Below are positions 1 to 9,187 of a DNA stretch of 64,000 bases, piece by piece. Origin of the DNA: Leucobacter aridicollis. Lineage in GTDB: Bacteria; Actinomycetota; Actinomycetes; Actinomycetales; Microbacteriaceae. The position numbers and the translations under genes were made by a program. The notes under the pieces are model-generated. The model was not told the DNA's origin. It worked only from the letters and a program-made list of their open reading frames with translations, and searched no databases. The stretch covers positions 558,001 to 622,000 of the forward strand of contig NZ_JACCBD010000001.1 of assembly GCF_013409595.1 (NCBI RefSeq), written 5' to 3'. How positions within the stretch are numbered: position 1 is the first letter of the stretch; each line of letters begins with the position of its first letter.

Positions 1-1154
1 GCGGCGACAGGGGTCACTGGCGAGAGCACGAGGTCGTAGGGCGCGGTCGCGAGACGCGTGAGCCTCGCCATCTCGTCCGAGCAGTTGCGATTTCGCACCG
101 TCTCCGCCGCCGTGAAGTCCTTGCCCGCCGAGCACCAGTCGACGATGAACGGCAGCACGAGTGCGCGCTCGGCCTCGCTCAGGAGCTCGAGGTCGGCGTA
201 TGAACGTGACCGCCAGAAGTTCACGAGTCCGTCGAGCACCTCGGCGCCGACGAACGGGGCGAGCGGCTCGACGGTCGCGCCAGCGTCCGCGAAGAGCGAC
301 GCCGCACGCTCGATGATCGCGAGCGTCTCGGGCTCGACCTCGAGGCCGGAGCCAGCATCGAGCTGGATAGCGACTCGGAGGCCAGCGGGCGCGAGTGGCG
401 TCAGCGACCAGTCCATCTCGCGGTACTCGCGGGTGAGGTAGTCGCGCACGTCAGGCTTCGCGACGATCGACATGAGCCGGATCGAGTCGGCTGCGGTGCG
501 CGTGAGCGGGCCGGCGGCGCGCCCCGTGTACGGCACGTCGAGGGGGATCAGCCCCTCGCTCGGCTTCAGCGCGGTGAGGCCCTGCCAGGTGCCCGGCAGG
601 CGGATCGAGCCGCCGATGTCGGTGCCGATGTGGAGCGGGCCGTAGCCTGCAGCGGCCGCCGCACCCGCACCGGCGCTGGAGCCGCCCGAGGTGTGGGCCG
701 GGTTGAGCCCGCCGCGGGTAATCCCGTGCAGGCTGGAGACGCCGGAGGAGAGCATGCCCCAGTCGGGCATCGTCGTCGACCCGACGATGACGACGCCGGC
801 CTCGAGCAGCCTGTCGGTCGTGGGCGCGTTCGCGGCCGCGATCGGCGGGTTCGGGAGCGCGGTGCCAGACGGCTTCGGGCGGCCAGCGCGCGCGACGTTC
901 TCCTTCACCGTGCCCGGCACGCCGTCGAAGGGACTGAGCTGCTCGCCCGCGGCCCAGCGGGCGGTCGACGCGGCCGCGTCGGCGCGCACCTCGTCGGGCT
1001 CGTGCAGGTAGAGCGCGTTCAGCTCGGGCTCGCGCTCGGCGACGCGGGCGAGCACGTGTTCCGCGACCTCGGTTGGGGTGAGCGTTCCCGCGGCGTAGCG
1101 CTCGGCGAGCGTTCCCGCGTCGAGGAAGGCGTATTCGGTTGTGGGGTGAGACAT
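1..1154 (-). CDS. Amidase signature (AS) family amidase, 3' end missing
   Basis: Hydrolyses a carboxamide to acid plus ammonia; substrate unknown. The frame reads from ATG at 1154 to the window edge (384 codons, no stop), so the C-terminus lies outside. The AS triad is visible: Lys in GTVKENVA, cis-Ser in the Gly/Ser-rich stretch TSGGSSAG, and nucleophile Ser in GTDIGGSIRLP. It is the last gene of an operon with an oligopeptide-type ABC transporter, 72 bases after the ATPase stop, which suggests that the imported compound is an amide or a peptide-like molecule cleaved inside the cell. AS enzymes with many substrates look alike, so specificity is not inferred. Confidence 0.9.
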   Translation of the reverse strand, partial: MSHPTTEYAFLDAGTLAERYAAGTLTPTEVAEHVLARVAEREPELNALYLHEPDEVRADAAASTARWAAGEQLSPFDGVPGTVKENVARAGRPKPSGTALPNPPIAAANAPTTDRLLEAGVVIVGSTTMPDWGMLSSGVSSLHGITRGGLNPAHTSGGSSAGAGAAAAAGYGPLHIGTDIGGSIRLPGTWQGLTALKPSEGLIPLDVPYTGRAAGPLTRTAADSIRLMSIVAKPDVRDYLTREYREMDWSLTPLAPAGLRVAIQLDAGSGLEVEPETLAIIERAASLFADAGATVEPLAPFVGAEVLDGLVNFWRSRSYADLELLSEAERALVLPFIVDWCSAGKDFTAAETVRNRNCSDEMARLTRLATAPYDLVLSPVTPVA

Positions 1155-1226
1155 CGGTGCCTTTCGCGCGGGGTGAAACGGGGTCAACTGGTGAAACTGG
1201 TGAAGCTGGTCCGACAGGTCGGGCGG

Positions 1227-3014
1227 CTACGCGCTCCCCGAGAGCAGCTCCTGCCTGAGCGTGAGCGACGAGTCGATGAGCCGCTTCGTGTACGGGTGCT
1301 GGGGGTCGCGGTAGACCGTCTCGGTCTCGCCTGCCTCGACGATCTCGCCGGACTGCATGACGATGACCGAGTCGCAGAGGTGCCGGACCACGTTCAGGTC
1401 GTGCGAGACGAACACGAGCGTGAGCCCGTACTCGTCGACGAGGTCCGCGAGCAGGTTGAGCACCTGTGCACGCACCGACACGTCGAGGGCGCTCACGGGC
1501 TCGTCGGCGACGACGACCGCGGGCCGGCAGATGAGTGCGCGCGCGATCGAGATGCGCTGCCTTTGGCCGCCCGAGAACTCGTGCGGGTAGCGCTCGGCGG
1601 CCGAGGCGGGAAGGCCCACGGCCTCGAGCATCTCGGCGACCATGCGCGAGCGGTCGGCCGCGGTCTCGTTCCTGCCGCGAACGAGCAGCGGCTCCGAGAT
1701 GATCTGCTCGACGCTCATGCGCGGGTCGAGCGAGCCCATCGGATCCTGGAACACGATCTGCAGCTGCTGTCGGAGCTCCCGGAGCTGCGCCTCCTTCGCC
1801 CCCGCGACCTCGTTGCCGACGACGACCGCCGAGCCTGAGGTTGGCTGGTCGAGGCCAGCGAGGATCCGGAGCAGCGTCGACTTCCCCGATCCCGATTCGC
1901 CAACAACGCCGAGGCGACCGCCGCGCGGCACCTCGAACGAGATCCCCTTGAGCGCGTGCACCTCCGCCGCGGGCTTGAACAGGCTCGTCTTGCCGCGGGT
2001 GTAGGTGCGCACGAGGTCGGTGACGCGCATCACGGGCTCCGCGCTGGGATCCGCAGCCGCGCACTGGGCGACGTGCTCGCGCTCGGCCGCTGCCGCGTGC
2101 GCCGCAACCTCGCGGTCGGCCGCGGGATCCACGGTCGGTGGCACGTAGTCGCGCGCGCTCGCAACGGTGAACAGGCGACCGTCGGCGTCGGTCGCCTCGA
2201 GGTCGGAGGCTGCGAGCAGGCCCCGCGTGTACGGGTGCTGCGGGCGCGTGAAGATCTCGTCGGTGGGGCCCTCCTCGACGATCCTGCCGTCGTTCATCAC
2301 GAGCACGCGCGTGCACATGTTCGCGACGACGGCGAGGTCGTGCGTGATGAAGAGGAGCCCGGTGCCGCGCTGCTTCACGAGCTCGAGGATGAGGTCGAGC
2401 ACCTGCCGCTGCACGGTCACGTCGAGCGCCGTCGTCGGCTCGTCGCAGAGCAGCAGCGCCGGATCGTTCGCGAGCGCCATCGCGAGCATGACGCGCTGCC
2501 GCTGCCCGCCAGACAATTGGTGCGGGTAGGCGCGGGCCGCCTGCGCGGGGTCGGGGAGCTTCACCGCGTCGAGCATCTCGATCGCGCGCTGCTTTGCTTC
2601 GGCCTTGCCCTTCACGAGCGCGTGCTGGGTCATGATCTCGGCGACCTGGTCGCCGGCGCGCATGAGCGGGTTGAGGGCCGTGAGCGGCTCCTGGAACACC
2701 ATCGCCATGTCGCGGCCGCGGATCTTCATGAGCTCGCGCTCGGACGCCTCAAGCAGGTTGCCGTCGCGGCCGTCCTGCTGAGCGGCGCCGCGCAGCGTCA
2801 CCGAGCCGTCGGCCGTGACGCCGTTCGGCAGCAGGCCGAGGAGCGCGGTCGTGGTCATCGACTTGCCAGAGCCTGACTCGCCGATGAGGCCGATCCGCTC
2901 GCCCTGCTGCATGTGCAGCGAGAAGTCGTGCACGAGGGTGCGGTGCGCGGTGCGCACGTTCAGGTGGTCGACCGCGAGCAGCGTGTCGGTTCCCGGGGTC
3001 ACGTTCGTTGCCAT
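1227..3014 (-). CDS. Fused double ABC transporter ATPase (oligopeptide/nickel type, DppD-DppF like)
   Basis: Energises uptake by the two permeases encoded just upstream. The 595-residue protein has two complete nucleotide-binding halves, each with a Walker A (GESGSGKS), an ABC signature (LSGGQRQR and FSGGQRQR) and a Walker B (LLLCDEP, VVVADEP). In the Dpp/Opp family these halves are usually separate proteins D and F; here they are fused, as is common in Actinobacteria. An open frame continues upstream, but ATG 3014 overlaps the permease stop by one base and begins a normal N-terminus (MATNVTPG), so I chose it. Confidence 0.93.
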   Translation of the reverse strand: MATNVTPGTDTLLAVDHLNVRTAHRTLVHDFSLHMQQGERIGLIGESGSGKSMTTTALLGLLPNGVTADGSVTLRGAAQQDGRDGNLLEASERELMKIRGRDMAMVFQEPLTALNPLMRAGDQVAEIMTQHALVKGKAEAKQRAIEMLDAVKLPDPAQAARAYPHQLSGGQRQRVMLAMALANDPALLLCDEPTTALDVTVQRQVLDLILELVKQRGTGLLFITHDLAVVANMCTRVLVMNDGRIVEEGPTDEIFTRPQHPYTRGLLAASDLEATDADGRLFTVASARDYVPPTVDPAADREVAAHAAAAEREHVAQCAAADPSAEPVMRVTDLVRTYTRGKTSLFKPAAEVHALKGISFEVPRGGRLGVVGESGSGKSTLLRILAGLDQPTSGSAVVVGNEVAGAKEAQLRELRQQLQIVFQDPMGSLDPRMSVEQIISEPLLVRGRNETAADRSRMVAEMLEAVGLPASAAERYPHEFSGGQRQRISIARALICRPAVVVADEPVSALDVSVRAQVLNLLADLVDEYGLTLVFVSHDLNVVRHLCDSVIVMQSGEIVEAGETETVYRDPQHPYTKRLIDSSLTLRQELLSGSA

Positions 3015-3907
3015 CAGCTGCGGCTCCCGTTCAGCTTGGGGTCGAAGCGGTCGCGGAGACCGTCGCCGAGGAGGTTGAAGCCCATCACCGCGAGGGCGAT
3101 CGCTGCGCCGGGGAAGATCGCGAGCAGCGGGTGGGTGCCGAGGAACTGCTGCGATTCCTGCAGCATGCGGCCCCACGACGGGGTGGGCGGCGGGGTGCCG
3201 AGCCCGAGGAAGCTCAGCGCGGCCTCGGCGAGCACGGCGAGCGCGAACGCGACCGAGCACTGCACGACCACGATCCCGATGATGTTCGGCAGGACGTGGC
3301 GCACGGCGATCCTGAACCGCGATTGGCTCGCCGCCCGCGCCGCGAGCACGTACTCGGTACTCATCACCTGCAGGGTGCCTGAGCGCGCGACGCGCGCGAA
3401 CCCGGGGATCGTCGAGACGCCGATCGCGACCATCGCCGTGAGCGTCGAGGCGCCAAACACCGCCGCCGACATGATCGCGAGCAGCAGCGCGGGGAACGCG
3501 AGCACGATGTCGGAGGAGCGCATGATGAGCTCCTCGACCCAGCCGCCGCGGATGCCCGCCCAGATGCCGAGCGGGGTACCAATGAGCAGCGCGATGCCGA
3601 CCGAGACGAGGCCAACGAACAGGGTGATGCGTGCGCCGACGAGCATGCCGGAGAACAGGTCGCGGCCGTACTTGTCGGTGCCGAACCAGTGCTCAGCGCT
3701 CGGGCCCTGCAGCCGGTCTGGCGCGTTCACCTGCACGGGGTCGAACGGGGTCCAGGAGAACGACACGATCGCGGTGACGACGACGATGCCGACGAGCACC
3801 ATGCCGACGATGAGCGTGGGGGAGAGGCCGCGGCGCTTGCGCGGCGCGCGGGGCGCTGAGATCGCGCTCGTGCGCGGGCCCTGCGTGGTCTTCGAGGTCT
3901 GGCTCAC
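3014..3907 (-). CDS. ABC transporter permease, DppC/OppC type
   Basis: Inner-membrane subunit of a peptide-type importer. After a basic cytoplasmic N-terminus there is one membrane segment, the WFGTDKYGRDLFSG motif characteristic of DppC-type permeases, then about five more segments. The EAA loop reads EAALSFLGLGTPPPTPSWG. Start GTG at 3907 gives 297 residues, close to family length, and lies 2 bases after the stop of the upstream permease. Its stop overlaps the ATPase start by one base, so translation is probably coupled. Confidence 0.92.
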   Translation of the reverse strand: MSQTSKTTQGPRTSAISAPRAPRKRRGLSPTLIVGMVLVGIVVVTAIVSFSWTPFDPVQVNAPDRLQGPSAEHWFGTDKYGRDLFSGMLVGARITLFVGLVSVGIALLIGTPLGIWAGIRGGWVEELIMRSSDIVLAFPALLLAIMSAAVFGASTLTAMVAIGVSTIPGFARVARSGTLQVMSTEYVLAARAASQSRFRIAVRHVLPNIIGIVVVQCSVAFALAVLAEAALSFLGLGTPPPTPSWGRMLQESQQFLGTHPLLAIFPGAAIALAVMGFNLLGDGLRDRFDPKLNGSRS

Positions 3908-3909
3908 GG

Positions 3910-4857
3910 CTAGGCCCCCTTTCGCATGCGCGGGTCGACGATCGTGTAGAGCACGTCGATGAGGAGATTGAGGATCAGCGTGATCGCGACGAGCACCATC
4001 ACGACCGACTGCACGGTGAGGAGGTCGCGGTTGCCGACGGCGTCGAGCAGCATCGACCCGAGGCCGGGGATCACAAACACGCGCTCGATGACGACGGCGC
4101 CGATGATGAGCGCGGCGAGCTGCACACCGGTGACAGTGATGACGGGGATGGCGGCGTTGCGCATGCCGTGCTTGAGCAGCGCTCCCGTCGGGCTCAGGCC
4201 CTTCGAGCGGGCGGTGCGGAGGTAGTCCTCGCTCATGATCTCGAGCACTGCCGAGCGCACGTAGCGGGTGAGGATCGCGCCCTGCACCGACGCGAGCGCG
4301 AGCACGGGAAGAATGAGGCGGCGCACGAAGTCGCCGAAGTCTTCGCCTGGCGGCGTCCAACCGCCAGCGGGGAGCCAGCCGAGGCCGACCGCGAAGACGA
4401 GCACGAGCAGGATGCCCGCGAGGAAGCCGGGGATCGCGACGCCGAGCTGGCTGCCGGCGCCGATCAGGATCCCGGAGGCGTTGCGGTGCCGGACCGCTGC
4501 GATCGTGCCGAGCGGGATCGCGATCGCGAGTGCCACGATCATCGCCGTGACGACGAGGATGAGGCTCACCTGCAGCCTGTCGAAGACGAGCGGGCTGATG
4601 TCCTGCCTGGTGATGTAGGAGGTGCCGAAGTCGCCGGTGAGCAGGCCCCCGACCCAGTCGAAGTACTGGACGTAGAGCGGCCGGTCCGTGCCGAACTCGT
4701 GCTGCAGCTGCGCGACGAGCTCGGGGCTCGCGTTCGTACCGAGCGCGACCTGTGCGGGGTCGCCGGGGATGAGCCGCATGAACAGGAACACGACGACTGT
4801 CGCGACGAGGAACGTCGCCGCGAAGCGCGCGAGATTGATGAGAATCCGAATGGCCAT
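3910..4857 (-). CDS. ABC transporter permease, DppB/OppB type
   Basis: First membrane subunit of the importer; 315 residues, normal for DppB. The N-terminal segment leads into FLFMRLIPGDPAQVALG, the family hallmark, followed by five more hydrophobic segments and the EAA-type loop with DYLRTARSKGLSPTGALLKHGMRNA. It follows the solute-binding gene after 79 bases and is 2 bases from dppC. It pairs with the DppC-type protein to form the heterodimeric channel. Confidence 0.93.
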   Translation of the reverse strand: MAIRILINLARFAATFLVATVVVFLFMRLIPGDPAQVALGTNASPELVAQLQHEFGTDRPLYVQYFDWVGGLLTGDFGTSYITRQDISPLVFDRLQVSLILVVTAMIVALAIAIPLGTIAAVRHRNASGILIGAGSQLGVAIPGFLAGILLVLVFAVGLGWLPAGGWTPPGEDFGDFVRRLILPVLALASVQGAILTRYVRSAVLEIMSEDYLRTARSKGLSPTGALLKHGMRNAAIPVITVTGVQLAALIIGAVVIERVFVIPGLGSMLLDAVGNRDLLTVQSVVMVLVAITLILNLLIDVLYTIVDPRMRKGA

Positions 4858-4936
4858 GCCGTGGTCCTAGGTGTTGAGGGCGTGGAGCGAACCGGTGTGG
4901 CGGGCGCGCTCAGCGCACCCACCACACCGCGTCAGG

Positions 4937-6457
4937 CTACTTCCAGGAGAGCCCGGTGAGGTCGAGCGATTCGACGATCGCGTTCTCGGGAACGCCGTCG
5001 AGCCCGGTCTTCGTGATGACGATGTTCGGGAAGAGGAACAGCACGCCGCTCGCGGCGTCGTCCACGATCTGGCGCTGCACGTCCTGCATGCCCGAGATGT
5101 AGCCGGCCTCGTCGGCCTCATCCGCGGCGGTGACGAGCGGGGCGATTTTCGAGTTGTCGTAGCCGATGTAGTAGTCGGGGTTGTTGAAGACGGTGAGCAC
5201 GTCACGCGCCTCGACGGCGAGCACGGTCGTCATCTCGAAGTTGTGGTTCGTGAAGACGTCGTCGAGCCAGACGGCCGGGAACTCGGAGGACTCGATGGTG
5301 ACGTCGATGCCGACGTCCTTGAGCTGCGAGACGACGATCTCGGACACGGCTTGCGCGTAGGGGCGCGTCGGCACCTTGTAGGTGACCTTCAGGTTCTCCT
5401 TGCCGGCTTCCTTCAGCAGCGCCTTCGCCTTCTCGGGGTCGTAGGCGTACTGGTCGTTGAGGTCGACGTAGTAGGGCTCCTTCGGGGTGACGAAGGTCGC
5501 GTCGAGCGAGCCGTAGCCGTTCCACGCGGTGTCGATGATCGCCTGGCGGTCGAGCGCGTAGAGCACGGCCTGGCGGACGCGGACGTCATTGAACGGCTCG
5601 GTGCGGTTATTGAACGACAGCGAGATCTCGCCCGAGGAGGTGCCGCTCGTCACGGTGAACGCGTCGTCGGACTCGAAGGTGCTCACGAGCTCGGGGGCCT
5701 GAAGGTTCACGATCGCGTCGACGTCGCCGGTGCGGAGCGCGTTCGTCGTTGCCGTCGCGTCAGCGAAGTACTTCAGCGTGACGCCCTCGACGCCCGGCTT
5801 GTCACCCCAGTAGTCGTCGCGGGTGACGAGCTCGATCGACTCGTTCTGCTTCCACGACTCGACCGTGTACGGGCCGGTGCCGACGGGAGCGTTCGCGAGG
5901 TCCGCGACGCCGTTCGGCGAGAAGATCGCGCCGACGGGGGTGGCGATGTCGAACAGCCAGGCGTTCGACGGGCGCGAGAGGTGCACGGCGACCTCGGTGT
6001 CGGAGACGACCTCGACGCTCTCGACGACGTCCATCTTCGCCTTCAGCGTGGTGGTCCAGTCGGTCTTCACGCGCTCGAAGCTGAACTTCACGTCGTTCGC
6101 GGTGAACGCGTCGCCGTTCGAGAACGTCGCGCCGTCCTGCAACGTGAAGGTGTAGGTCTTGCGGTCGTCGGAGAGCTTCCACTCCTTGGCGAGGAGCGGC
6201 ACGATCTCGCCGTCCTGGTTCACCTCGACGAGGCCCTCGTAGACGTTCGTCATGAGCGCCTGCGGGATTGCGGAGCCCGCGGTCGTCGTAAAGTCGAGGT
6301 TCACGGGGGCGCCGGTGAGGGCGATCGTTGCGGTGGTCTCGGTCGAGCCGGCGTCGCCGCCGGTGCTGCCGCCCGAGCCTGCCGAGCAGCCGGTGAGGGC
6401 GAGCGCGCCCGCCGTGATGATCGCCGCGGCGATGGAGAGAGTTGTCTTACGACGCAT
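4937..6457 (-). CDS. ABC transporter solute-binding lipoprotein, family 5 (DppA-like)
   Basis: Captures the substrate outside the membrane and delivers it to the permeases. The 506-residue precursor starts with a basic n-region and hydrophobic core followed by the lipobox LTGC, so it should be lipid-anchored at Cys24. The remainder reads as an SBP_bac_5 protein (for example NVYEGLVEVNQDGEIVPLLAKEW near the N-terminus and the FNNRTEPFNDVRVRQAV block mid-protein). This family binds peptides, nickel and sugars, among others; the amidase downstream hints at a peptide or amide ligand. It is first in the operon, divergent from the GntR regulator. Confidence 0.93.
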   Translation of the reverse strand: MRRKTTLSIAAAIITAGALALTGCSAGSGGSTGGDAGSTETTATIALTGAPVNLDFTTTAGSAIPQALMTNVYEGLVEVNQDGEIVPLLAKEWKLSDDRKTYTFTLQDGATFSNGDAFTANDVKFSFERVKTDWTTTLKAKMDVVESVEVVSDTEVAVHLSRPSNAWLFDIATPVGAIFSPNGVADLANAPVGTGPYTVESWKQNESIELVTRDDYWGDKPGVEGVTLKYFADATATTNALRTGDVDAIVNLQAPELVSTFESDDAFTVTSGTSSGEISLSFNNRTEPFNDVRVRQAVLYALDRQAIIDTAWNGYGSLDATFVTPKEPYYVDLNDQYAYDPEKAKALLKEAGKENLKVTYKVPTRPYAQAVSEIVVSQLKDVGIDVTIESSEFPAVWLDDVFTNHNFEMTTVLAVEARDVLTVFNNPDYYIGYDNSKIAPLVTAADEADEAGYISGMQDVQRQIVDDAASGVLFLFPNIVITKTGLDGVPENAIVESLDLTGLSWK

Positions 6458-6784
6458 AGTGCTTCCTGTTACAACTTGGGCCGGCTACGTCGCCGGCGAT
6501 GGTGAGTTGGGGTTCTGCGGAGTTGAACGGGGGTTTCGGTTGGTGTTTCGGGGTGGGTCGCGGGGTGTGCGGCCCATGGTGGCGCGATGTGGTGTGGTGT
6601 CACCTCCCGGGGCGAGTCGGCTCTGACGCGCGCCTCGCGCCGCGAGGATTCAAACTAGGATACATGGTAAGACCACTTGTGGGGCGCTACTATCTGAGAG
6701 AGTTTCCGATACGGATCGTGTGGCCCCGGACAGCCGCAAGACGCCCGGCCCCACAGCTGCAATCTCATAGATGGAGAGTCACCG
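6458..6784. promoter_or_regulatory. Divergent control region between the transporter operon and the GntR regulator
   Basis: The 327-base gap contains no credible gene. It must hold the promoters of the minus-strand transporter operon and of the plus-strand regulator, and it contains the operator described at 6665-6682. A GGAGAG ribosome-binding site lies just before the regulator start at 6785. Confidence 0.6.
6665..6682. promoter_or_regulatory. Candidate FadR/GntR-family operator
   Basis: Positions 6665-6675 read TGGTAAGACCA, a perfect TGGT-N3-ACCA palindrome, the consensus layout for FadR-subfamily regulators. A second palindrome, CCACTTGTGG, overlaps it at 6673-6682. The site lies about 110 bases ahead of the FadR-type regulator gene and 208 bases from the transporter start, so it fits local feedback control. 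Confidence 0.65.
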
Positions 6785-7561
6785 TTGACACCCACCCACA
6801 GCTTCACCCCGGCGGTACCCGTGCTGACATACCAGCGCATTGTCGAGCAGGTGGAGTCGGCCATCCTCTCCGGTGAGATCCCGGTCGGCACGCAGCTCTC
6901 AAGCGAGCGCGACCTCATGGTGCAGTTCGGAGTGAGCCGCCCGACGGTGCGCGAGGCACTCCGCGTGCTCCAGAGCATGGGGCTCATCGAACCGAAGCCC
7001 GGCACCCGCGGCGGGCCCGTCGTGCTCGCGCCAACGCCGGAGACGCTCGAGCGCTCGTTCCGGGCGATGCTCGGCACCGCGTCGCTCGGACTCGCTGAGC
7101 TCGTGCAGTTCCGCATCGTGCTCGACGGTTCCGCGTCCGAGCTTGCGGCCGTGCTGCACACCGAGGACCAGCTCGAACGGATGCGGCAGGCGGTGACCCG
7201 CATGCGCGAGGCCGCCGAAGGGGCCGACGGGGCGCAGGCGAGCGACGCCGAATTCGCCGACGCCGACCTCGCGTTCCACCGGACCGTGTGGGAGGCGAGC
7301 GGCAACCAGGTGCTGCAGCTCAGCGGCCAGGCGGTCGCGGGCGCGCTCCGGGCGCTCGTGCAGCGCGACCTCGAACGCGGCTCGGGCGAGAGCGCGGTCC
7401 GGCTCGACTCGGCGCGCATCGACTCGGGGCTGTTCGAAGCGATCGAACGCCGCGACTCGGCCGAGGCTGGGCGGATCGCCAGGAACGCGATCGCCGACCG
7501 CTTCAGCTCAATGCTCACCGAGGAGGAACGTCGGGCGCTCGCCGCGATCACAGCGGGGTAG
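6785..7561 (+). CDS. GntR family transcription regulator, FadR (FCD) subfamily
   Basis: Probably represses the divergent transporter-amidase operon until a carboxylate-type ligand binds. Residues 15-75 form a winged helix-turn-helix (SSERDLMVQFGVSRPTVREALRVLQS is the recognition part, shown here as the family signature), followed by an all-helical FCD ligand domain containing the metal-binding Asp/His pattern region ADADLAFHRTV. Start TTG at 6785 is supported by GGAGAG 7 bases upstream and gives 258 residues, typical length. Confidence 0.88.
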   Translation: MTPTHSFTPAVPVLTYQRIVEQVESAILSGEIPVGTQLSSERDLMVQFGVSRPTVREALRVLQSMGLIEPKPGTRGGPVVLAPTPETLERSFRAMLGTASLGLAELVQFRIVLDGSASELAAVLHTEDQLERMRQAVTRMREAAEGADGAQASDAEFADADLAFHRTVWEASGNQVLQLSGQAVAGALRALVQRDLERGSGESAVRLDSARIDSGLFEAIERRDSAEAGRIARNAIADRFSSMLTEEERRALAAITAG

Positions 7562-7593
7562 GGGCGCGGCTGCACGGCGCGGCCCGGTCGCGC

Positions 7594-7662
7594 GCTCGGC
7601 CGGGCCTTGCTCGGCCGGGCCCTGCTCGGACGGCCCCTCGCTCGGCCCCTCGCTCGGCCCGA
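7594..7662 (+). repeat. Short tandem repeats of a GCTCGGCC unit
   Basis: Three 15-base units beginning GCTCGG (7594, 7609, 7624) are followed by two 12-base units beginning CGCTCGGCCC (7639, 7651). They lie just beyond the end of the GntR gene, outside any credible gene. Slippage-type array; function unknown. Confidence 0.6.
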
Positions 7663-7698
7663 TCCTCGACCGGCCTCATCCTCCGGCGGGGCCCGAAC

Positions 7699-7766
7699 GT
7701 ACACGGTCCCTGCAGATGTACACGGTTTCAACGCGTAGTTTTCGTGTACGCCTGCAGGAACCGTGT
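7699..7766. terminator. Large imperfect inverted repeat between convergent genes
   Basis: Arms 7701-7724 and 7743-7766 are 24 bases each with three mismatches, separated by 18 bases. The unit GTACACG also occurs as a direct repeat (7699 and 7718) and in reverse at 7743. It lies between the ends of the GntR gene and the MFS gene, so it could serve both as a bidirectional terminator. The internal symmetry could equally be a protein-binding site or an extragenic palindrome. The remaining bases of this gap (7767-7945) are very GC-rich and show nothing recognisable. Confidence 0.55.
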
Positions 7767-7945
7767 GCACTGGGATGCCGGGGCGCCCGCCAGGGCGGGG
7801 ACTCGGGGTGGGACTACCGGAGGGGCGGGCTGAGCGGGGCTGCGGCGCCCGCTGGGCGGGGTCGCTGGGGCGCCGGGCCGCCGGCCTGCGGCGCCTGCCG
7901 GGCCGGGCCGCCAGCCTGCGACGTGCGCGCCGCGCCGGCCCCGCC

Positions 7946-9187
7946 TCAGCCGTCGGCGCGGGCCACCCGGAACGCCACAGCCGCAAGCGCGGCGCACGCC
8001 AGCGCGATCGCCGCGGTGAAGGCCAGCACGGCCGGCGTCAGCCCGAACGCCGACGCTGCGACACCGAGCCCGAGCACGGGCAGGGTGCTCCCGAGATAGG
8101 TGACCGCGTAGATCGTGTTCACGGTCGCGGCGTGCCGCTCGACCGGCACCGCAGCGACCGCGGCACCGAACACCCGCTGGAACGCGATGCCCTGGCCTGC
8201 GCCCGCGATGAGGCACGCGACGACGGTGAGCGCGGGGCTTGCGAGCGCCGTCGCCAGCCCGAGCAGGAGTGTTCCCGCGGCGAACGCCGACAATGCGATC
8301 GCGGCCGCCCACCTGCCGCGCACCGGGAACAGCTGTGCCCCGGCGGACGCGAGCAGCACGAGCGACGCGAGCAGTCCGAGCACCGGCCGGGAGGTCGCGC
8401 CGAACAGCTCGCCGAAGTGCCCGGGCGCGAGCGACAGGCAGAACCCGAGGAACGCGAAGCTCACGAACCCGACGAGAGCGGCAGTGCGGATCGCCGGAGC
8501 CGAGCTCGCCACCGCGATCACCGTGCCCGTGTCGGTCGTCACGGTGCGCGGGGCGGCGCCTGCCTGCACCACGGCGGGGCGGCACTCGTTGCGGGGCGCG
8601 GCGAGCACGATCGCGGGGATGAGCGCGATCAGGATCGCGGCCCACACGAAGAACGGCGTCTGCGTCGGCGGCCCCATGAGCGAGAGCACACCGCCGAGGA
8701 TCGGCCCCGCGGCCACGCCGCCGGACGTCGCGAGCAGCGTGAGCCTGCCGCTGAGCGTCGGTCGGCCCGGCAGCAGCACGCGGAGCGCGCTCGATCCCGT
8801 CCCGGTCGCGGCCGCGATGGCGAGGCCCTGGACGGCACGTGCGAGGCAGAACCAGGCGAGGGTCGGGGCGATCGCGAGCGCGAGGGTCGCGACGGCGGTC
8901 GCCGCGAGCGCCGCAATGATGACGGTGCGGCGGTTCGCCCGCTCGCTGATGGGCCGGAAGAGCACGAGGCCAACGAGCAGGCTGAGCACGTAGCTCGAGA
9001 AGGCGATGGTGACGCCAAACGCGTCAATGTTGAGCTTGCCGCCGATCAGCGGGTACAGCGCGGTCGGGAGATTCGCGGCGGTGAGGAGCCCGAAGAGGCT
9101 GAGGATCGTGAGGGTCGCGCGAAGTCTGGGGCGCCGGAGGGAGACTGGCGCGCTGCCGGGGTGCGCGAGGGCGTGGGTGGTGCTCAA
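7946..9187 (-). CDS. MFS transporter, drug:H+ antiporter (AraJ/Ydh) type
   Basis: About 413 residues with roughly 12 hydrophobic segments, consistent with a two-times-six-helix MFS transporter. The loop after segment 2 reads [14 protein letters not shown], a diverged form of the MFS GxxxDRxGRR motif. The open frame extends to 9439, but the upstream part is Arg/Pro-rich and unlike any transporter; TTG at 9187 just ahead of the first membrane segment is the likely start, though its ribosome-binding site is weak. It is divergent from an Lrp-family gene that may control it. Substrate unknown; efflux is the usual role. Confidence 0.82.
   Translation of the reverse strand: MSTTHALAHPGSAPVSLRRPRLRATLTILSLFGLLTAANLPTALYPLIGGKLNIDAFGVTIAFSSYVLSLLVGLVLFRPISERANRRTVIIAALAATAVATLALAIAPTLAWFCLARAVQGLAIAAATGTGSSALRVLLPGRPTLSGRLTLLATSGGVAAGPILGGVLSLMGPPTQTPFFVWAAILIALIPAIVLAAPRNECRPAVVQAGAAPRTVTTDTGTVIAVASSAPAIRTAALVGFVSFAFLGFCLSLAPGHFGELFGATSRPVLGLLASLVLLASAGAQLFPVRGRWAAAIALSAFAAGTLLLGLATALASPALTVVACLIAGAGQGIAFQRVFGAAVAAVPVERHAATVNTIYAVTYLGSTLPVLGLGVAASAFGLTPAVLAFTAAIALACAALAAVAFRVARADG

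Noticed and set aside
451..2316. 621-codon minus-strand open frame
   Set aside because: Overlaps the amidase and ATPase in another frame; Arg-rich noise. The true amidase frame starts at 1154 and runs off the window.
7594..7766. CRISPR array
   Set aside because: The repeat units are 12-15 bases and contiguous, without spacers, and there are no cas genes.
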